Source: an uncultured Candidatus Poseidoniales archaeon
GTDB taxonomy: Archaea > Thermoplasmatota > Poseidoniia > Poseidoniales > Thalassarchaeaceae
Reading direction: 5' to 3'
Assembly: GCA_902511005.1 (NCBI GenBank)
Contig: CABXDN010000011.1
Location: 1 to 36,917, forward strand
DNA length: 36,917 bases
The notes beneath the pieces are model-generated. The model saw only the letters and a list, made by a program, of their open reading frames with translations, was not told the origin of the DNA and did no database searches. This document shows positions 8,331 through 17,818 of the stretch, piece by piece. Position 1 is the first letter of the stretch, and the number at the start of each line of letters is the position of its first letter. The position numbers were made by a program, and so were the translations under genes.

Positions 8331-9276
8331 AATTTTTAATCATGTCTTTGACTAATGTTTCTAATTGAAATTCAGGTTCCCATTGCCAATCATTTCTTGC
8401 AACCTCATCGTCTACTGAGTCAGGCCATGAATCAGCATAATTCTGACGAACATCAGGTTCATAATTACAAATAAATCCAGGGATATGCTTGACAATTTCA
8501 GAAGATAACTCTTCTGCTGTAAATGAAAGTCCTGAGATATTATACCCGCAACGTGCTGAAGTAAGAGATTCAATAGGTTGGTTCATTAGCGTAATTGTAG
8601 CTCTGATTGCATCCTCCATATACATCATTGGAAGTTTTGTATCAGCCCTCAAAAAGCAATTATACGATTTTTTAGAAGATAATGCTGAGTGAAATATATC
8701 TACTGCATAATCAGTAGTACCGCCACTGACAGGAGATTTCCAAGAAATTAATCCGGGATACCTGATGCCTCTAACATCGACTCCATACTTTTGCCAATAT
8801 ATCATCCCTAATATTTCGCAATCAACTTTAGTCATTCCATACCTAGTTGAAGGATTCAAAGGAGTTAATTGAGGCGCATGTTTAGGAGCATCAGGACCAA
8901 AAACTGCGATTGAAGATGGAACAAATACACGTATCTTCTTTTTCCTAGCGGCTTCTAAGATATTTTTTGTCCCGCCTACATTGATTAGTTCACATAATTC
9001 TGGTTTTTCTTCCCCCTTAGCTGAAAGAATAGCGGCTAAATGATAAATTATTGTAATATTTTCATTTTCAACTAATTTGAATATTTTGTCACTATCCAGA
9101 ACATCAAGAACTGTAAACGGACCACTTGATACACAAGGATGATCTGATATTTCGCGAATATCACTGGCTAGAACCTTTGTAGAACCATAAATATCCCTTA
9201 GACTTTCTACTAAATCAGTACCAATTTGTCCGAGAGCGCCTGTTACTAATATCCGCCCCTCCCCCAACTTCGGCAT
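8320..9276 (-). CDS. L-threonine 3-dehydrogenase, SDR (epimerase-like) type
   Basis: An NAD-dependent short-chain dehydrogenase fold of about 318 residues from ATG 9276 (MPKLGEGRILVTG). The dinucleotide-binding glycine motif is TGALGQIG. The catalytic Tyr/Lys pair appears as YGMTK, with the preceding Ser in PSSIAVFG. The stretch SGGTTDYAVDIFHSAL followed by LPMMYMEDAIRAT is what I associate with the UDP-galactose-epimerase-like threonine dehydrogenases of Thermoplasma and some bacteria. These oxidise L-threonine to 2-amino-3-ketobutyrate. The usual partner, 2-amino-3-ketobutyrate CoA ligase (kbl), is not in the window. The frame stays open upstream to 9372, but that extension would overlap the CTP synthase gene and lacks the fold start. 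A sugar epimerase is the alternative, less favoured. Confidence 0.78.
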   Translation of the reverse strand: MPKLGEGRILVTGALGQIGTDLVESLRDIYGSTKVLASDIREISDHPCVSSGPFTVLDVLDSDKIFKLVENENITIIYHLAAILSAKGEEKPELCELINVGGTKNILEAARKKKIRVFVPSSIAVFGPDAPKHAPQLTPLNPSTRYGMTKVDCEILGMIYWQKYGVDVRGIRYPGLISWKSPVSGGTTDYAVDIFHSALSSKKSYNCFLRADTKLPMMYMEDAIRATITLMNQPIESLTSARCGYNISGLSFTAEELSSEIVKHIPGFICNYEPDVRQNYADSWPDSVDDEVARNDWQWEPEFQLETLVKDMIKNLTK

Positions 9277-9320
9277 ATACCCTCGGGAAGGAAGGAGATA
9301 CTTAGACTTAGCAAAGGCTA

Positions 9321-9330
9321 TTCTATAAGC
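9321..9330. promoter_or_regulatory. Shared TATA-like box between the threonine dehydrogenase and pyrG genes
   Basis: TTCTATAAGC reads as a TATA element on both strands (GCTTATAGAA on the minus). On the plus strand it lies about 25 bases before ATG 9351. On the minus strand it predicts a start near 9300, giving the dehydrogenase a short leader with GAGGGT just before ATG 9276. Confidence 0.4.
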
Positions 9331-9350
9331 CTCGGAGAAGGAATGTTGAT

Positions 9351-11042
9351 ATGCGAGACACGTTGGCTTCAAAACCCGTTGATTGGATGAAGTATGTTGT
9401 TGTAACGGGAGGAGTCTTGTCAGGACTAGGTAAAGGAATAACAGCGAGTAGCATAGGAGTATTGCTAAAATCCGCTGGACTAAGCGTCACTTCAGTTAAG
9501 ATAGACCCGTATCTTAATTGTGATGCGGGGACTATGTCACCCTTCGAACATGGAGAAGTCTATGTTCTAGATGATGGTGGAGAAGTGGATTTAGATTTGG
9601 GTAATTATGAAAGATTCCTTGATATTTCTTTAACTAAAGATAACAACATCACAACAGGTAAAGTCTACCAAGCAGTTATTGAAAGAGAAAGAAGAGGTGA
9701 CTACCTTGGTAAAACCGTTCAAGTCATCCCTCATATCACTAATGAAATACAAGAGTGGATAGAAAGAGTTGCAAATACATCTAGTGACGGAAGTGGAAAA
9801 ACACCTGATGCTTGCGTAATAGAACTAGGCGGTACGGTAGGAGATATTGAAAGCGCTCCTTTTGTTGAAGCATTAAGGCAGTTCCAGTTTAGAGTGGGGG
9901 AAGATAATATTTGTTTTGTACACGTCAGTTTAGTGCCAGTAATGGGCCCTGTAGGTGAACAAAAAACTAAGCCAACACAACATACAGTGAAGGAATTAAG
10001 AGGCCTTGGGATAATTCCAGATATCCTTGTATGTAGATCGGAACATCCATTGAATACCGAGACAAGAGAGAAGTTGGCTGCATTTTGTCATGTATCACCA
10101 GAGGCTGTAGTTTCAGCACATGATGTTTCAAACATATACAGAATCCCGATACTTCTAGAAGAGCAAGGGGTGAGTAAAGTTCTAGCAAAGGAAATTGGAT
10201 TTGAGTTACCAAATTCAAGGCCACTACTTGAAGATTGGATTCAAATGGCAAATACTGTCGATAACTTGGATGAAATAATTAAAATAGCAATGGTAGGTAA
10301 ATATACGGGACTTTCAGACTCATACCTTAGTGTAATTAAAGCGCTACAGCATTCTTCATATGAAGTCAATAGAAAATTAGAAATTAATTGGATCGAATCA
10401 GAAAGTCTGGATGATAAGAAAATGGATGAAGATCCTGAAAAATATTCTGAAGCTTGGAATGTTCTAAAAAATGCTGACGGGATTCTTGTACCTGGAGGAT
10501 TCGGCATAAGAGGAATCGAAGGGAAAATAAAGGCTGCAGAATATGCAAGAATAAATAAAATTCCATATCTAGGAGTTTGTTTGGGATTACAGATTGCAAC
10601 AATAGAATTCTGTAGAAATGTCCTAGGGATGGAAAATGCAAATTCTACAGAATTTGATGAAAATACACCTCATCCAGCAGTTATATTCATGCCCGAAATT
10701 TCTAAGACACATATGGGTGGAACAATGCGACTAGGCGCGAAACCGACTCCTTTTTTAGTTGATGATTGCAAGATAAAAAGGCTTTATGGTAATAAAAAAT
10801 ATGTCGATGAGAGGCACAGACATAGGTATGAAGTAAATCCAGAATTAATAGAACAGATAGAGTCTGCTGGTTTAATCTATGTAGGCAAAGATGAAACAGG
10901 CCAAAGATGCGAAATCATGGAATTAAATGATCACCCGTATTATGTAGGCACACAGTACCATCCTGAATTTAAATCAAGACCAGGTAAACCAAGTCCACCA
11001 TTCTTAGGACTTCTTATGGCGGCTGCAGGAAAAGAAATTTAA
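9351..11042 (+). CDS. pyrG: CTP synthase
   Basis: Aminates UTP to CTP using glutamine and ATP. 563 residues from ATG 9351, or 551 from ATG 9387 (MKYVVVTGG), the usual family N-terminus. The TATA spacing favours a leaderless start at 9351, family length favours 9387, and I cannot decide. The synthetase domain (to about 275) shows [27 protein letters not shown] and [11 protein letters not shown]. The class I glutamine amidotransferase domain (about 305-560) has the oxyanion strand [11 protein letters not shown], the nucleophile in GVCLGLQ at about 409, and the His/Glu dyad in YHPEFKSRP. Its TAA overlaps the convergent stop of the next gene by four bases. Confidence 0.96.
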   Translation: MRDTLASKPVDWMKYVVVTGGVLSGLGKGITASSIGVLLKSAGLSVTSVKIDPYLNCDAGTMSPFEHGEVYVLDDGGEVDLDLGNYERFLDISLTKDNNITTGKVYQAVIERERRGDYLGKTVQVIPHITNEIQEWIERVANTSSDGSGKTPDACVIELGGTVGDIESAPFVEALRQFQFRVGEDNICFVHVSLVPVMGPVGEQKTKPTQHTVKELRGLGIIPDILVCRSEHPLNTETREKLAAFCHVSPEAVVSAHDVSNIYRIPILLEEQGVSKVLAKEIGFELPNSRPLLEDWIQMANTVDNLDEIIKIAMVGKYTGLSDSYLSVIKALQHSSYEVNRKLEINWIESESLDDKKMDEDPEKYSEAWNVLKNADGILVPGGFGIRGIEGKIKAAEYARINKIPYLGVCLGLQIATIEFCRNVLGMENANSTEFDENTPHPAVIFMPEISKTHMGGTMRLGAKPTPFLVDDCKIKRLYGNKKYVDERHRHRYEVNPELIEQIESAGLIYVGKDETGQRCEIMELNDHPYYVGTQYHPEFKSRPGKPSPPFLGLLMAAAGKEI

Positions 11043-12184
11043 TCCACTGAAACAGGTAAAACTCGAGTAGTTCTGTAGCCTTGTAATACCTTAAGATATT
11101 TTTTACGAGCAAATTTTTCATCCAAGAGAGTATCTCCTGTTTCTATTCGTAAAAGACGTACTGAAAGCAGTTTAGCAGGAGTCACCACTCCAAGGACATT
11201 ATCGATCCCTATCTCTCTAAGCACTCTTGGAGATAGTTGAAGGTTACCTCGGCCAATTAAGAAACCCTGTCCCCCCATAGGAGAGAGAAGTAGGGTCACT
11301 TCTCCTTTGTGTGACGATAATAACTCTAATAATTGTAATTCATTCAAATCTTTACCAACTTGTTTAGACCCTATTGAAGCATCTATTCCTAGTACGGTTC
11401 CTTCAAAACCAATCTGATTAGATATTGTTCTTAGTGTTCCACCAGACCCCCAAATAATTAGCCTACTATCTGAGATTAATATTTGCTTGATATGATCTGA
11501 AAGTCCTTCTATTATCTCTTCTTCACCTGTAACCTCAACACGCATCTTAGCACCCTGCATCCAACGTGGGGAGGCAGGAGTCTTTGCCTCTGCATAAAGG
11601 CGAACAGCCCATTCTCCATCCCTATATTTATCTTCATCTAAATCAAGAACCTCGGTAGATGATATCAATAAATCATCATTAAGCCATGCAGAAAGTACCT
11701 CTGCACCTGCTTTTGGTGAAGATGCGAAACAGCCTGAATGCATTTTCACCCCACAAGGTATTCCAATTACTGGAATCTCAGATTTTTTTTCGGCATCTAA
11801 TACTGAAATTATATCTCTAGTAGTACCATCTCCACCGGCATATAATAGTAAATCAATATCTGACTCTAATAATGAAATTACTAAATCAGAAGTATCGGAT
11901 GCCTTTGTAGAGCCTAAAGATTGATGAATAGTTATGATTTCTCCAATTTCAATATCTTCGGAGATCCAATTAGTACCCATTCTCCCTTGACTAGTAAACC
12001 ACTTTATCTCAGATTTATCACGATGTAAATTAGAAAAATATTCTAATGCATCCTTAACTCTGGGTCCTGAACGGTCTTCTGCTCCTTGGGAACGAGCATA
12101 TTCTGCCTGTCCATCAGAGCCTTTCAAACCCAATCGACCACCTAAACCTGCATCAGGATTCACTAACAGCCCAAGACGAACCAT
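11039..12184 (-). CDS. ATP-NAD kinase-like protein (COG3199 type)
   Basis: 381 residues. The NAD-kinase/diacylglycerol-kinase fold is marked by [10 protein letters not shown] at the N-terminus, [10 protein letters not shown] at about 117 (the GGDGT motif) and [11 protein letters not shown] at about 145. The GVKMHS signature is typical of the archaeal and AcoX-like branch of putative ATP-NAD kinases. The likely reaction is phosphorylation of NAD to NADP, but members of this branch are less well characterised than PpnK. It is divergent from carbamate kinase with a 53-base gap and one AT-rich box usable by both. No Shine-Dalgarno is visible, which fits leaderless translation. The region after residue 20 ([16 protein letters not shown]) looks like a family-specific insertion. 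Confidence 0.8.
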   Translation of the reverse strand: MVRLGLLVNPDAGLGGRLGLKGSDGQAEYARSQGAEDRSGPRVKDALEYFSNLHRDKSEIKWFTSQGRMGTNWISEDIEIGEIITIHQSLGSTKASDTSDLVISLLESDIDLLLYAGGDGTTRDIISVLDAEKKSEIPVIGIPCGVKMHSGCFASSPKAGAEVLSAWLNDDLLISSTEVLDLDEDKYRDGEWAVRLYAEAKTPASPRWMQGAKMRVEVTGEEEIIEGLSDHIKQILISDSRLIIWGSGGTLRTISNQIGFEGTVLGIDASIGSKQVGKDLNELQLLELLSSHKGEVTLLLSPMGGQGFLIGRGNLQLSPRVLREIGIDNVLGVVTPAKLLSVRLLRIETGDTLLDEKFARKKYLKVLQGYRTTRVLPVSVD

Positions 12185-12205
12185 AACTACCGCAAAGGGA
12201 GTGTG

Positions 12206-12214
12206 TTAATATCA
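12206..12214. promoter_or_regulatory. Single AT-rich box serving two divergent leaderless genes
   Basis: TTAATATCA on the plus strand (TGATATTAA on the minus) lies about 28 bases before the carbamate kinase ATG (12238) and about 26 bases before the NAD-kinase-like ATG (12184). It is the only TATA-like sequence in the 53-base gap. Confidence 0.4.
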
Positions 12215-12237
12215 ATACAGCCTATCGCTTCACCATA

Positions 12238-13146
12238 ATGCGTATCGTTATTGCACTTGGAGGGAATGCCTTGCTAAGGCGCGGCGAAGATATGACAGCC
12301 GTAAATCAACGTAAAAATATACAAATTGCAGTGAGTGCTTTGGCGCCAATAGTTGAACAGAATGAGTTAGTAATAAGTCATGGAAATGGACCACAAGTAG
12401 GGTTACTCTCACTTCAATCAGCGGCTTACAAAGAAGTTGAAGAATACCCCTTAGACATATTAGGGGCTCAGACACAGGGAATGATTGGCTACATGATTGA
12501 ACAAGAGTTAGGGAATATATTACCAATAGAAGTACCTATCGCCTCAATCCTAACAATGGTCGAAGTTGATCCCGATGATCCCGCTTTTGACAACCCTACA
12601 AAACCAATTGGCCCTGTATATAGCAAAGAAGAAGCTGAGGCGTTGAAAAATGATAAAGGATGGGAAATCAAAAAAGATGGAGAATATTGGAGAAGGGTTG
12701 TAGCCTCTCCTATACCTCATAGAATATTCGAATTAAGGCCAATACACTGGCTTTTAGAGAAAAATACTGTAGTGATATGTGCAGGCGGTGGAGGTATCCC
12801 TACTATCTACAATAAAGAAGGGAATTTAGAAGGTGTAGAAGTAGTAATAGACAAGGATAGGGCTAGTTCTTTACTAGCCTTTGAATTAGAAGCCGACATA
12901 CTGATTATGGCTACTGATACTGATGGAGTCTACTCAAATTGGGGAACGGAGGAGGAAAAACTCATTTCCAAAACTACTCCTGAAGAAATTAGAAAATATG
13001 AATTCGATAAGGGTTCAATGGGGCCAAAGGTAGAAGCCGCATGTTCATTTATAGAACGTTCTGGACAAAGAGCAGTAATTGGTTCTCTGACAGATATTGA
13101 GGGCATGGTAAACGGGACTGCGGGCACTCAATTTATGCTAAAATAA
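12238..13146 (+). CDS. arcC: Carbamate kinase
   Basis: Catalyses reversible transfer of phosphate between ATP and carbamoyl phosphate. 302 residues, usual length, amino-acid-kinase fold. Visible motifs: [13 protein letters not shown] at the N-terminus, SHGNGPQVG at about 48-56, the partial-domain region [12 protein letters not shown], and CAGGGGIPT at about 181. The nucleotide-site residues appear in [10 protein letters not shown] and [13 protein letters not shown]. In this window it may supply carbamoyl phosphate to the PyrB/PyrI enzyme encoded 8 kb away, or run in the ATP-forming direction. There is no arginine deiminase or ornithine carbamoyltransferase here to support an arginine fermentation pathway. 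Confidence 0.93.
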   Translation: MRIVIALGGNALLRRGEDMTAVNQRKNIQIAVSALAPIVEQNELVISHGNGPQVGLLSLQSAAYKEVEEYPLDILGAQTQGMIGYMIEQELGNILPIEVPIASILTMVEVDPDDPAFDNPTKPIGPVYSKEEAEALKNDKGWEIKKDGEYWRRVVASPIPHRIFELRPIHWLLEKNTVVICAGGGGIPTIYNKEGNLEGVEVVIDKDRASSLLAFELEADILIMATDTDGVYSNWGTEEEKLISKTTPEEIRKYEFDKGSMGPKVEAACSFIERSGQRAVIGSLTDIEGMVNGTAGTQFMLK

Positions 13147-13208
13147 CTTTCAGACGAGTAATGGAATAGGCAAGGCATTCATATCATTGTGATGTCGGCG
13201 TAGTTAAC

Positions 13209-13214
13209 GGAGGT
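13209..13214 (+). promoter_or_regulatory. Strong Shine-Dalgarno of thrS
   Basis: GGAGGT sits 7 bases before ATG 13222. It fixes this start over the second in-frame ATG at 13228. Confidence 0.55.
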
Positions 13215-13221
13215 ACAGTGT

Positions 13222-15195
13222 ATGTCTATGATTAATGTAGAAATCAATGATGAAGAGACGCATGAATATGCTTCAGGAATCAGTGCTGGAGAAGTATTGG
13301 AGAATGTATATGGGAAGAGATATGGTGCGGTAGCGGCAGTTGTCGATGATATTGAAAGAGACATGTCATTTATTCTAGATTCCGATTGTAAAATTGAACC
13401 GATTTTAGGAGAATCTGATGAAGGATTGTATATTCTAAGACACTCCTGTGCTCATTTATTAGCTCAGGCAGTTGTAGAAATGTTTCCAGATGCCAAACCA
13501 ACCATTGGGCCACCAATTGATCATGGTTTCTATTATGATTTCCATATGAATCCAATTGGAGATTCGGAACTCAAAGAATTAGAAAAAAAAATGAATAAAC
13601 TTATTCGATCCAATATCAAAATTGAGAGGGAAGAACATGAAAATAACATTCTGAGAGAGATGTTTTCAGATAATAAATTTAAGATTGAAATAATGGATGA
13701 TAAAATAGGCCAAGAGATTGGTTCATCTGTATATAGACAAGGCGATTTTGTTGATCTTTGTAAAGGTCCTCATGTACCTTCAACTTCTCATTTAAGGTGG
13801 TTTAAATTAACTAGTACAAGTCAAGCATACTGGCGTGCAGATCACAATAGAGAGCCTTTAACTAGGATTTATGGGATGTGTTACGCGACTAAAGCTGGGT
13901 TAAAAGAAAGGCAGAGACAGATAGAAGAAGCTGGTAAAAGAGATCATAAGAAAATTGGTAAGGAAATGGAACTTTACATGATTGATGAATTAATTGGTAA
14001 AGGTTTACCGGTATGGCTGCCGAACGGAGAAATTCTAAGATCAGAAATTGAAAAATATGCCTTGGAAACTGAAGAAAGTTATGGTTATCAGAGAGTAACG
14101 ACACCTGCCCTTGCAAAGCAAGAATTATTCGAATGTAGCGGTCATCTCCCTCACTACTCGGATGGGATGTATCCGCCGATGGAAATGGATGATGGGACAT
14201 ACTATCTAAAAGCAATGAATTGCCCTATGCACCATCTAGTTTATCGTAATAAAAAAAGATCGTATCGTGAATTACCATTTAGAATTGCTGAATATGGCAC
14301 CTGTTATCGTAATGAAATGTCTGGGGCTTTAGCGGGACTTTTACGAGTCAGGATGTTATCAATGAATGATGCCCATATTTACTGCACATTGGACCAAGTT
14401 GGTCAAGAAGTCGCTAACAATGTTAAAATGGTACAAGATTACTATTCTAGATTCGGGTTTGAAAACTACCATTTCCGCCTGTCATTATGGGATCCTGAAA
14501 ATACTGATAAATATATCAAACAGCCTGAGAACTGGGCTTCGACACAGAATCACTTGAGAGAAATATTAGATGAACTCGAAGTCCCTTATGTAGAAGCAAT
14601 AGGTGAAGCTGCATTTTATGGTCCGAAAATAGATATTCAATTTACAACCGCTCTTGGCAGAGAAGAATCAATGTCAACGATTCAACTCGACTTTGCTGCA
14701 AAAGAACGGTTTGAATTATCTTATAAGGATGAAAATGGAGAAGAAAATGGAGAAGTATTTGTAATTCATAGGGCCCCATTATCAACTCATGAAAGATTTG
14801 TAGCATTCCTTACAGAACATTGGGCAGGTAACTTCCCAACCTGGCTTTCACCGGTCCAAGTTCAAATAATTACTATTTCGGAAAAACAGAAACAATATGC
14901 ATCAAAAGTTTCTTCGATATTAAAAGAAATGAAAATTAGAGTATCTGTTGATGACTCAGATGCAACAATTGGAAAGAAAATTCGTATGCATAGAAAAATG
15001 CGGCCAGCATATATGGTAATCTTGGGAGAAGATGAAGAAAAAGATAACACAGTATCGATTAGAATAGATCGTAAAGGAGATTCTCGAAGTGGAGATCAAT
15101 GTAATGGTATACCTTTAGAACAATTCATTACAGATTTAACTATTGAAGTGAAGTCGAGAAGTCGGAAATCATCATTAGTAAAAAATGAAAACTGA
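13222..15195 (+). CDS. thrS: Threonyl-tRNA synthetase, bacterial type
   Basis: Charges tRNA-Thr. 657 residues with the full bacterial/eukaryotic architecture. An N-terminal TGS domain (about 1-65) is followed by the SAD editing domain (about 70-230), whose zinc/editing residues appear in HSCAHLL and CKGPH. The class II catalytic core (about 270-540) shows NCPMHH, the motif 2 region FRIAEYGTCYRNE, and the motif 3 region FVIHRAPLSTHERF. The C-terminal anticodon-binding domain begins near PVQVQIITIS. Most archaea have a different ThrRS with a D-aminoacyl-deacylase-like editing domain, so this copy was probably acquired from bacteria, as in some other euryarchaea. The trhO gene starts 9 bases after the stop. 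Confidence 0.96.
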   Translation: MSMINVEINDEETHEYASGISAGEVLENVYGKRYGAVAAVVDDIERDMSFILDSDCKIEPILGESDEGLYILRHSCAHLLAQAVVEMFPDAKPTIGPPIDHGFYYDFHMNPIGDSELKELEKKMNKLIRSNIKIEREEHENNILREMFSDNKFKIEIMDDKIGQEIGSSVYRQGDFVDLCKGPHVPSTSHLRWFKLTSTSQAYWRADHNREPLTRIYGMCYATKAGLKERQRQIEEAGKRDHKKIGKEMELYMIDELIGKGLPVWLPNGEILRSEIEKYALETEESYGYQRVTTPALAKQELFECSGHLPHYSDGMYPPMEMDDGTYYLKAMNCPMHHLVYRNKKRSYRELPFRIAEYGTCYRNEMSGALAGLLRVRMLSMNDAHIYCTLDQVGQEVANNVKMVQDYYSRFGFENYHFRLSLWDPENTDKYIKQPENWASTQNHLREILDELEVPYVEAIGEAAFYGPKIDIQFTTALGREESMSTIQLDFAAKERFELSYKDENGEENGEVFVIHRAPLSTHERFVAFLTEHWAGNFPTWLSPVQVQIITISEKQKQYASKVSSILKEMKIRVSVDDSDATIGKKIRMHRKMRPAYMVILGEDEEKDNTVSIRIDRKGDSRSGDQCNGIPLEQFITDLTIEVKSRSRKSSLVKNEN

Positions 15196-15204
15196 GGCGA
15201 AATT

Positions 15205-16038
15205 ATGAATGATGAAAACATAGTTAACATCGCAGGTTATCGATTTATAGATCTAGATGATCGTGATGAATTAAGGCAACCTTTTCGATATGTGTGTGAA
15301 AAATTAAATCTTAAGGGTACTATTCTTTTGAGTAAGAATGGAATTAATTTCTTTCTAGCAGGAAAGCAAGATTCGATTGATTCGTATATAGAATTCTTAG
15401 AATCAGACGATAGATTCATCGGAATTCCACTAAAAATAAGTTATACAGATTATCAACCATTTCGTAGAATGCTCGTGAGACTAAAGAAAGAAATAATAGC
15501 ATTGGGAATGGATGAAATTAGGCCTTTGGATTATACTGGAGAAAATATTAAACCATTAGAATTTAAGAAAATTCTTGATAATGACGAAGAAGTCATTATC
15601 GTAGATACAAGAAATGAATATGAAACTCGAGTCGGTGTTTTTGAAAATGCTATTGATTTGAATTTATCTACATTCAAAGACTTCCCAAAGGCTATTCAGA
15701 ACTTACCTGAGGAATACAAAAAGAAGCAGATAGTGATGTACTGTACCGGTGGGATTCGCTGTGAAAAGGCGTCTGTAGTCATGATGAATGCAGGATTTGA
15801 AAATGTCAAACAATTAGAGGGTGGAATTTTAGGATATTTTGAAGAAACAGATGGTTCATACTGGAAGGGTGATTGTTTCGTATTTGACCAAAGAGTCGCA
15901 GTAGATACTGACTTAAATGAGACAGAATACTCAATGTGCTTTGCTTGTAGAGAACCACTTACTAGAGAACAACGTAGATCCTCGAATTACAAATTAGATT
16001 CTTATTGTCCTTACTGTGTAGAGAAAAATAAGGAATAA
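15205..16038 (+). CDS. trhO: tRNA uridine hydroxylase TrhO (YceA-type rhodanese)
   Basis: 277 residues with the UPF0176/TrhO layout. An N-terminal acylphosphatase-like domain is seen in LKGTILLSKNGINFFLAG, then a rhodanese domain with the active-site Cys in YCTGGIRCEKAS at about residue 180, and a C-terminal Cys cluster (CFAC ... CPYC) that may bind zinc. Bacterial TrhO makes 5-hydroxyuridine at tRNA wobble position 34 from prephenate-derived or oxygen-dependent chemistry. It begins 9 bases after thrS, so the two are likely co-transcribed, giving a tRNA-function unit. TrhO is mainly bacterial, so transfer along with the bacterial-type thrS is plausible but unproven. Confidence 0.87.
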   Translation: MNDENIVNIAGYRFIDLDDRDELRQPFRYVCEKLNLKGTILLSKNGINFFLAGKQDSIDSYIEFLESDDRFIGIPLKISYTDYQPFRRMLVRLKKEIIALGMDEIRPLDYTGENIKPLEFKKILDNDEEVIIVDTRNEYETRVGVFENAIDLNLSTFKDFPKAIQNLPEEYKKKQIVMYCTGGIRCEKASVVMMNAGFENVKQLEGGILGYFEETDGSYWKGDCFVFDQRVAVDTDLNETEYSMCFACREPLTREQRRSSNYKLDSYCPYCVEKNKE

Positions 16039-16041
16039 TAA

Positions 16042-17766
16042 TTATATTCGTCTTCGTAGATTCTCAATAATCATATCTGTATATCCCAAAGAATCTAGGG
16101 TTGAATCAATATCTCCTTCATCTAAAAATCTCTTACATTCAGAAATGTTTTTTTCAGCATTCAATCGCATTTGATCATTTGCTTTGATATTAGATGATTC
16201 TAGTCTATTCCTCAAACTATTCCATTCACTTTCAATGAATGTATATAATTCTAAAGCTTCTGAGAAGGATTTCTCGTAGGACTGAAGTTGTTCAGTTATT
16301 TGTTTTAGCGAATTAGAAGCCTCTATCCAATCGCCGTTTTCTGCCTTACTTTCTACTTCTTCTAATTGCATTCTCCAGTCATCTCCATTACGGCCTTTAG
16401 GGAATTTTTCTATTAATTTCTTCTTCTGACGTAGCCCCCGTTGGACACTTTGCATGGATTCAGAAGTTAATTTGATGTCTCTTAGAATACTTGTTGCTAA
16501 CCCCTTGGCAAGAGATGAATTGCCTGCCAAAAGAGATTTTTTAGCTTCCTCTAATCTCTCTTTAGTTATTACTAAAATACTTCCAGAAACCTCAGAAATC
16601 GCTTTCTCGGCATTATCTATGGCTATTTCAGCATCAGAAGTTATCGATTCAAGGCTAACTAAATGCCCTGAAACAGACGAAGCTATTTTAATAGCCTCTA
16701 AAGGATCTTCCGAGTCAAGGGAATCACGTGCAGAGGAAATTATAGTGATTAAAGAATCGACTTGTAAATTATTTTTCTGCCTAACTAACTCTTCGGCCGA
16801 ATTAATTTCATCAATTGCATTTTGCCAATGTAATATCACCAAATCTGACTTACTCTTCGAATGCCTATACATAAGTTCAGCCTCTCTTAAAGAACCATGT
16901 TTAGCTTCTCTATCACCGAGAGTAAAGGATTTCCTAGGACCTTGGATACCATTGGCTATAGATTCAGCTTTCTCGACATAAAGTAAGGTATCTTTTCTTA
17001 TAGCATCTAAATCTTGAGAAAGGGCTTTTGTTCTATCAGTATCTTCTTGAGCCGCAGATATTAACTCTAATCCCCTTACAGGGTCATTCCAGCATTCTTC
17101 ACGAGCCTTCTTCAGAAGAGAAGACGCTTGTTCTAACGAAATTCCTTGGCTACGTAGAAGCAAAACATCTGCTTCTGCCTTATCTAATAAATTAATAAAT
17201 TGTTTTCTAGATTGATGATTCTTATCTTTAGATAGAAAATCTGGAATCATTGTGATCATTACAGATGAAATCACAACAAGGTATACTAGCATTTCTGATG
17301 AAATCGAATACATTATTGCTAAAGAAAATAATATCCCGATTATACTTGTTAATCCTCTCCACCTCTTAGAAGAATGAGTTGATGAAAGATTTTTATGAGA
17401 TATATTCCAAAGAAATATTGCTAATATTAAATATATTAAGCTTGAAATTAAAGAATCTCCAATATCAATATCAAAATCTGAGATTGAAAGAGCTAGTATA
17501 CTGGGATAACAGATATTTCCTATGACTGCAATTCTTGAACGCTGTACTGGTCCATAGTCTATCAGATCAATGATAACTAAAGAAGAAATAAAGATTAATG
17601 AGATTGGTCCTAAACGAGGAAGTAAATCAGAGGAGCCAAATAATGCAGATAATAACCACCATGATGCTGCTGATATCAGTAAGAAGGTTGCAAATAATGC
17701 AATTTTCTCAACTCTCATTTTGTGTTCGCGAATAACCCTATCTGGGTAGTCGGGTAGCAAAATCAT
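16042..17766 (-). CDS. Six-TM membrane protein with long helical-repeat domain, unknown function
   Basis: About 574 residues; I chose ATG 17766 because GGGTGA lies 6 bases upstream of it, while ATG 17772 abuts that sequence. Residues about 20-180 hold six hydrophobic segments, for example ALFATFLLISAASWWLLSAL and VYLVVISSVMITMIPDFL. The remaining 390 residues are polar and almost entirely helical. Short units recur of the form A-x3-L-x-D/G-x-A-x-x-A, such as ARDSLDSEDPLEAIKIA, AKKSLLAGNSSLAKGLA and AENGDWIEASNSL. They resemble degenerate TPR-like or spectrin-like hairpins, probably cytoplasmic. I do not recognise a family. The downstream neighbour trhO converges within three bases. The upstream neighbour on the same strand is a surface protein. 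Confidence 0.75.
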   Translation of the reverse strand: MILLPDYPDRVIREHKMRVEKIALFATFLLISAASWWLLSALFGSSDLLPRLGPISLIFISSLVIIDLIDYGPVQRSRIAVIGNICYPSILALSISDFDIDIGDSLISSLIYLILAIFLWNISHKNLSSTHSSKRWRGLTSIIGILFSLAIMYSISSEMLVYLVVISSVMITMIPDFLSKDKNHQSRKQFINLLDKAEADVLLLRSQGISLEQASSLLKKAREECWNDPVRGLELISAAQEDTDRTKALSQDLDAIRKDTLLYVEKAESIANGIQGPRKSFTLGDREAKHGSLREAELMYRHSKSKSDLVILHWQNAIDEINSAEELVRQKNNLQVDSLITIISSARDSLDSEDPLEAIKIASSVSGHLVSLESITSDAEIAIDNAEKAISEVSGSILVITKERLEEAKKSLLAGNSSLAKGLATSILRDIKLTSESMQSVQRGLRQKKKLIEKFPKGRNGDDWRMQLEEVESKAENGDWIEASNSLKQITEQLQSYEKSFSEALELYTFIESEWNSLRNRLESSNIKANDQMRLNAEKNISECKRFLDEGDIDSTLDSLGYTDMIIENLRRRI

Positions 17767-17818
17767 AATCATTCACCCTATCTTATGACTCATGAGTTCT
17801 ACGTAAACATGCTTCATC

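Noticed and set aside
13147-13221. Weak dyad ATCA-TTG-TGAT before thrS as a T-box or operator
   Set aside because: Only four base pairs, no T-box features, and not expected in archaea.
16454-16981. A 175-codon frame antisense to the helical-repeat protein
   Set aside because: Shadow of a strongly biased helical coding region; Ser/Ala/Leu-rich with no motifs.
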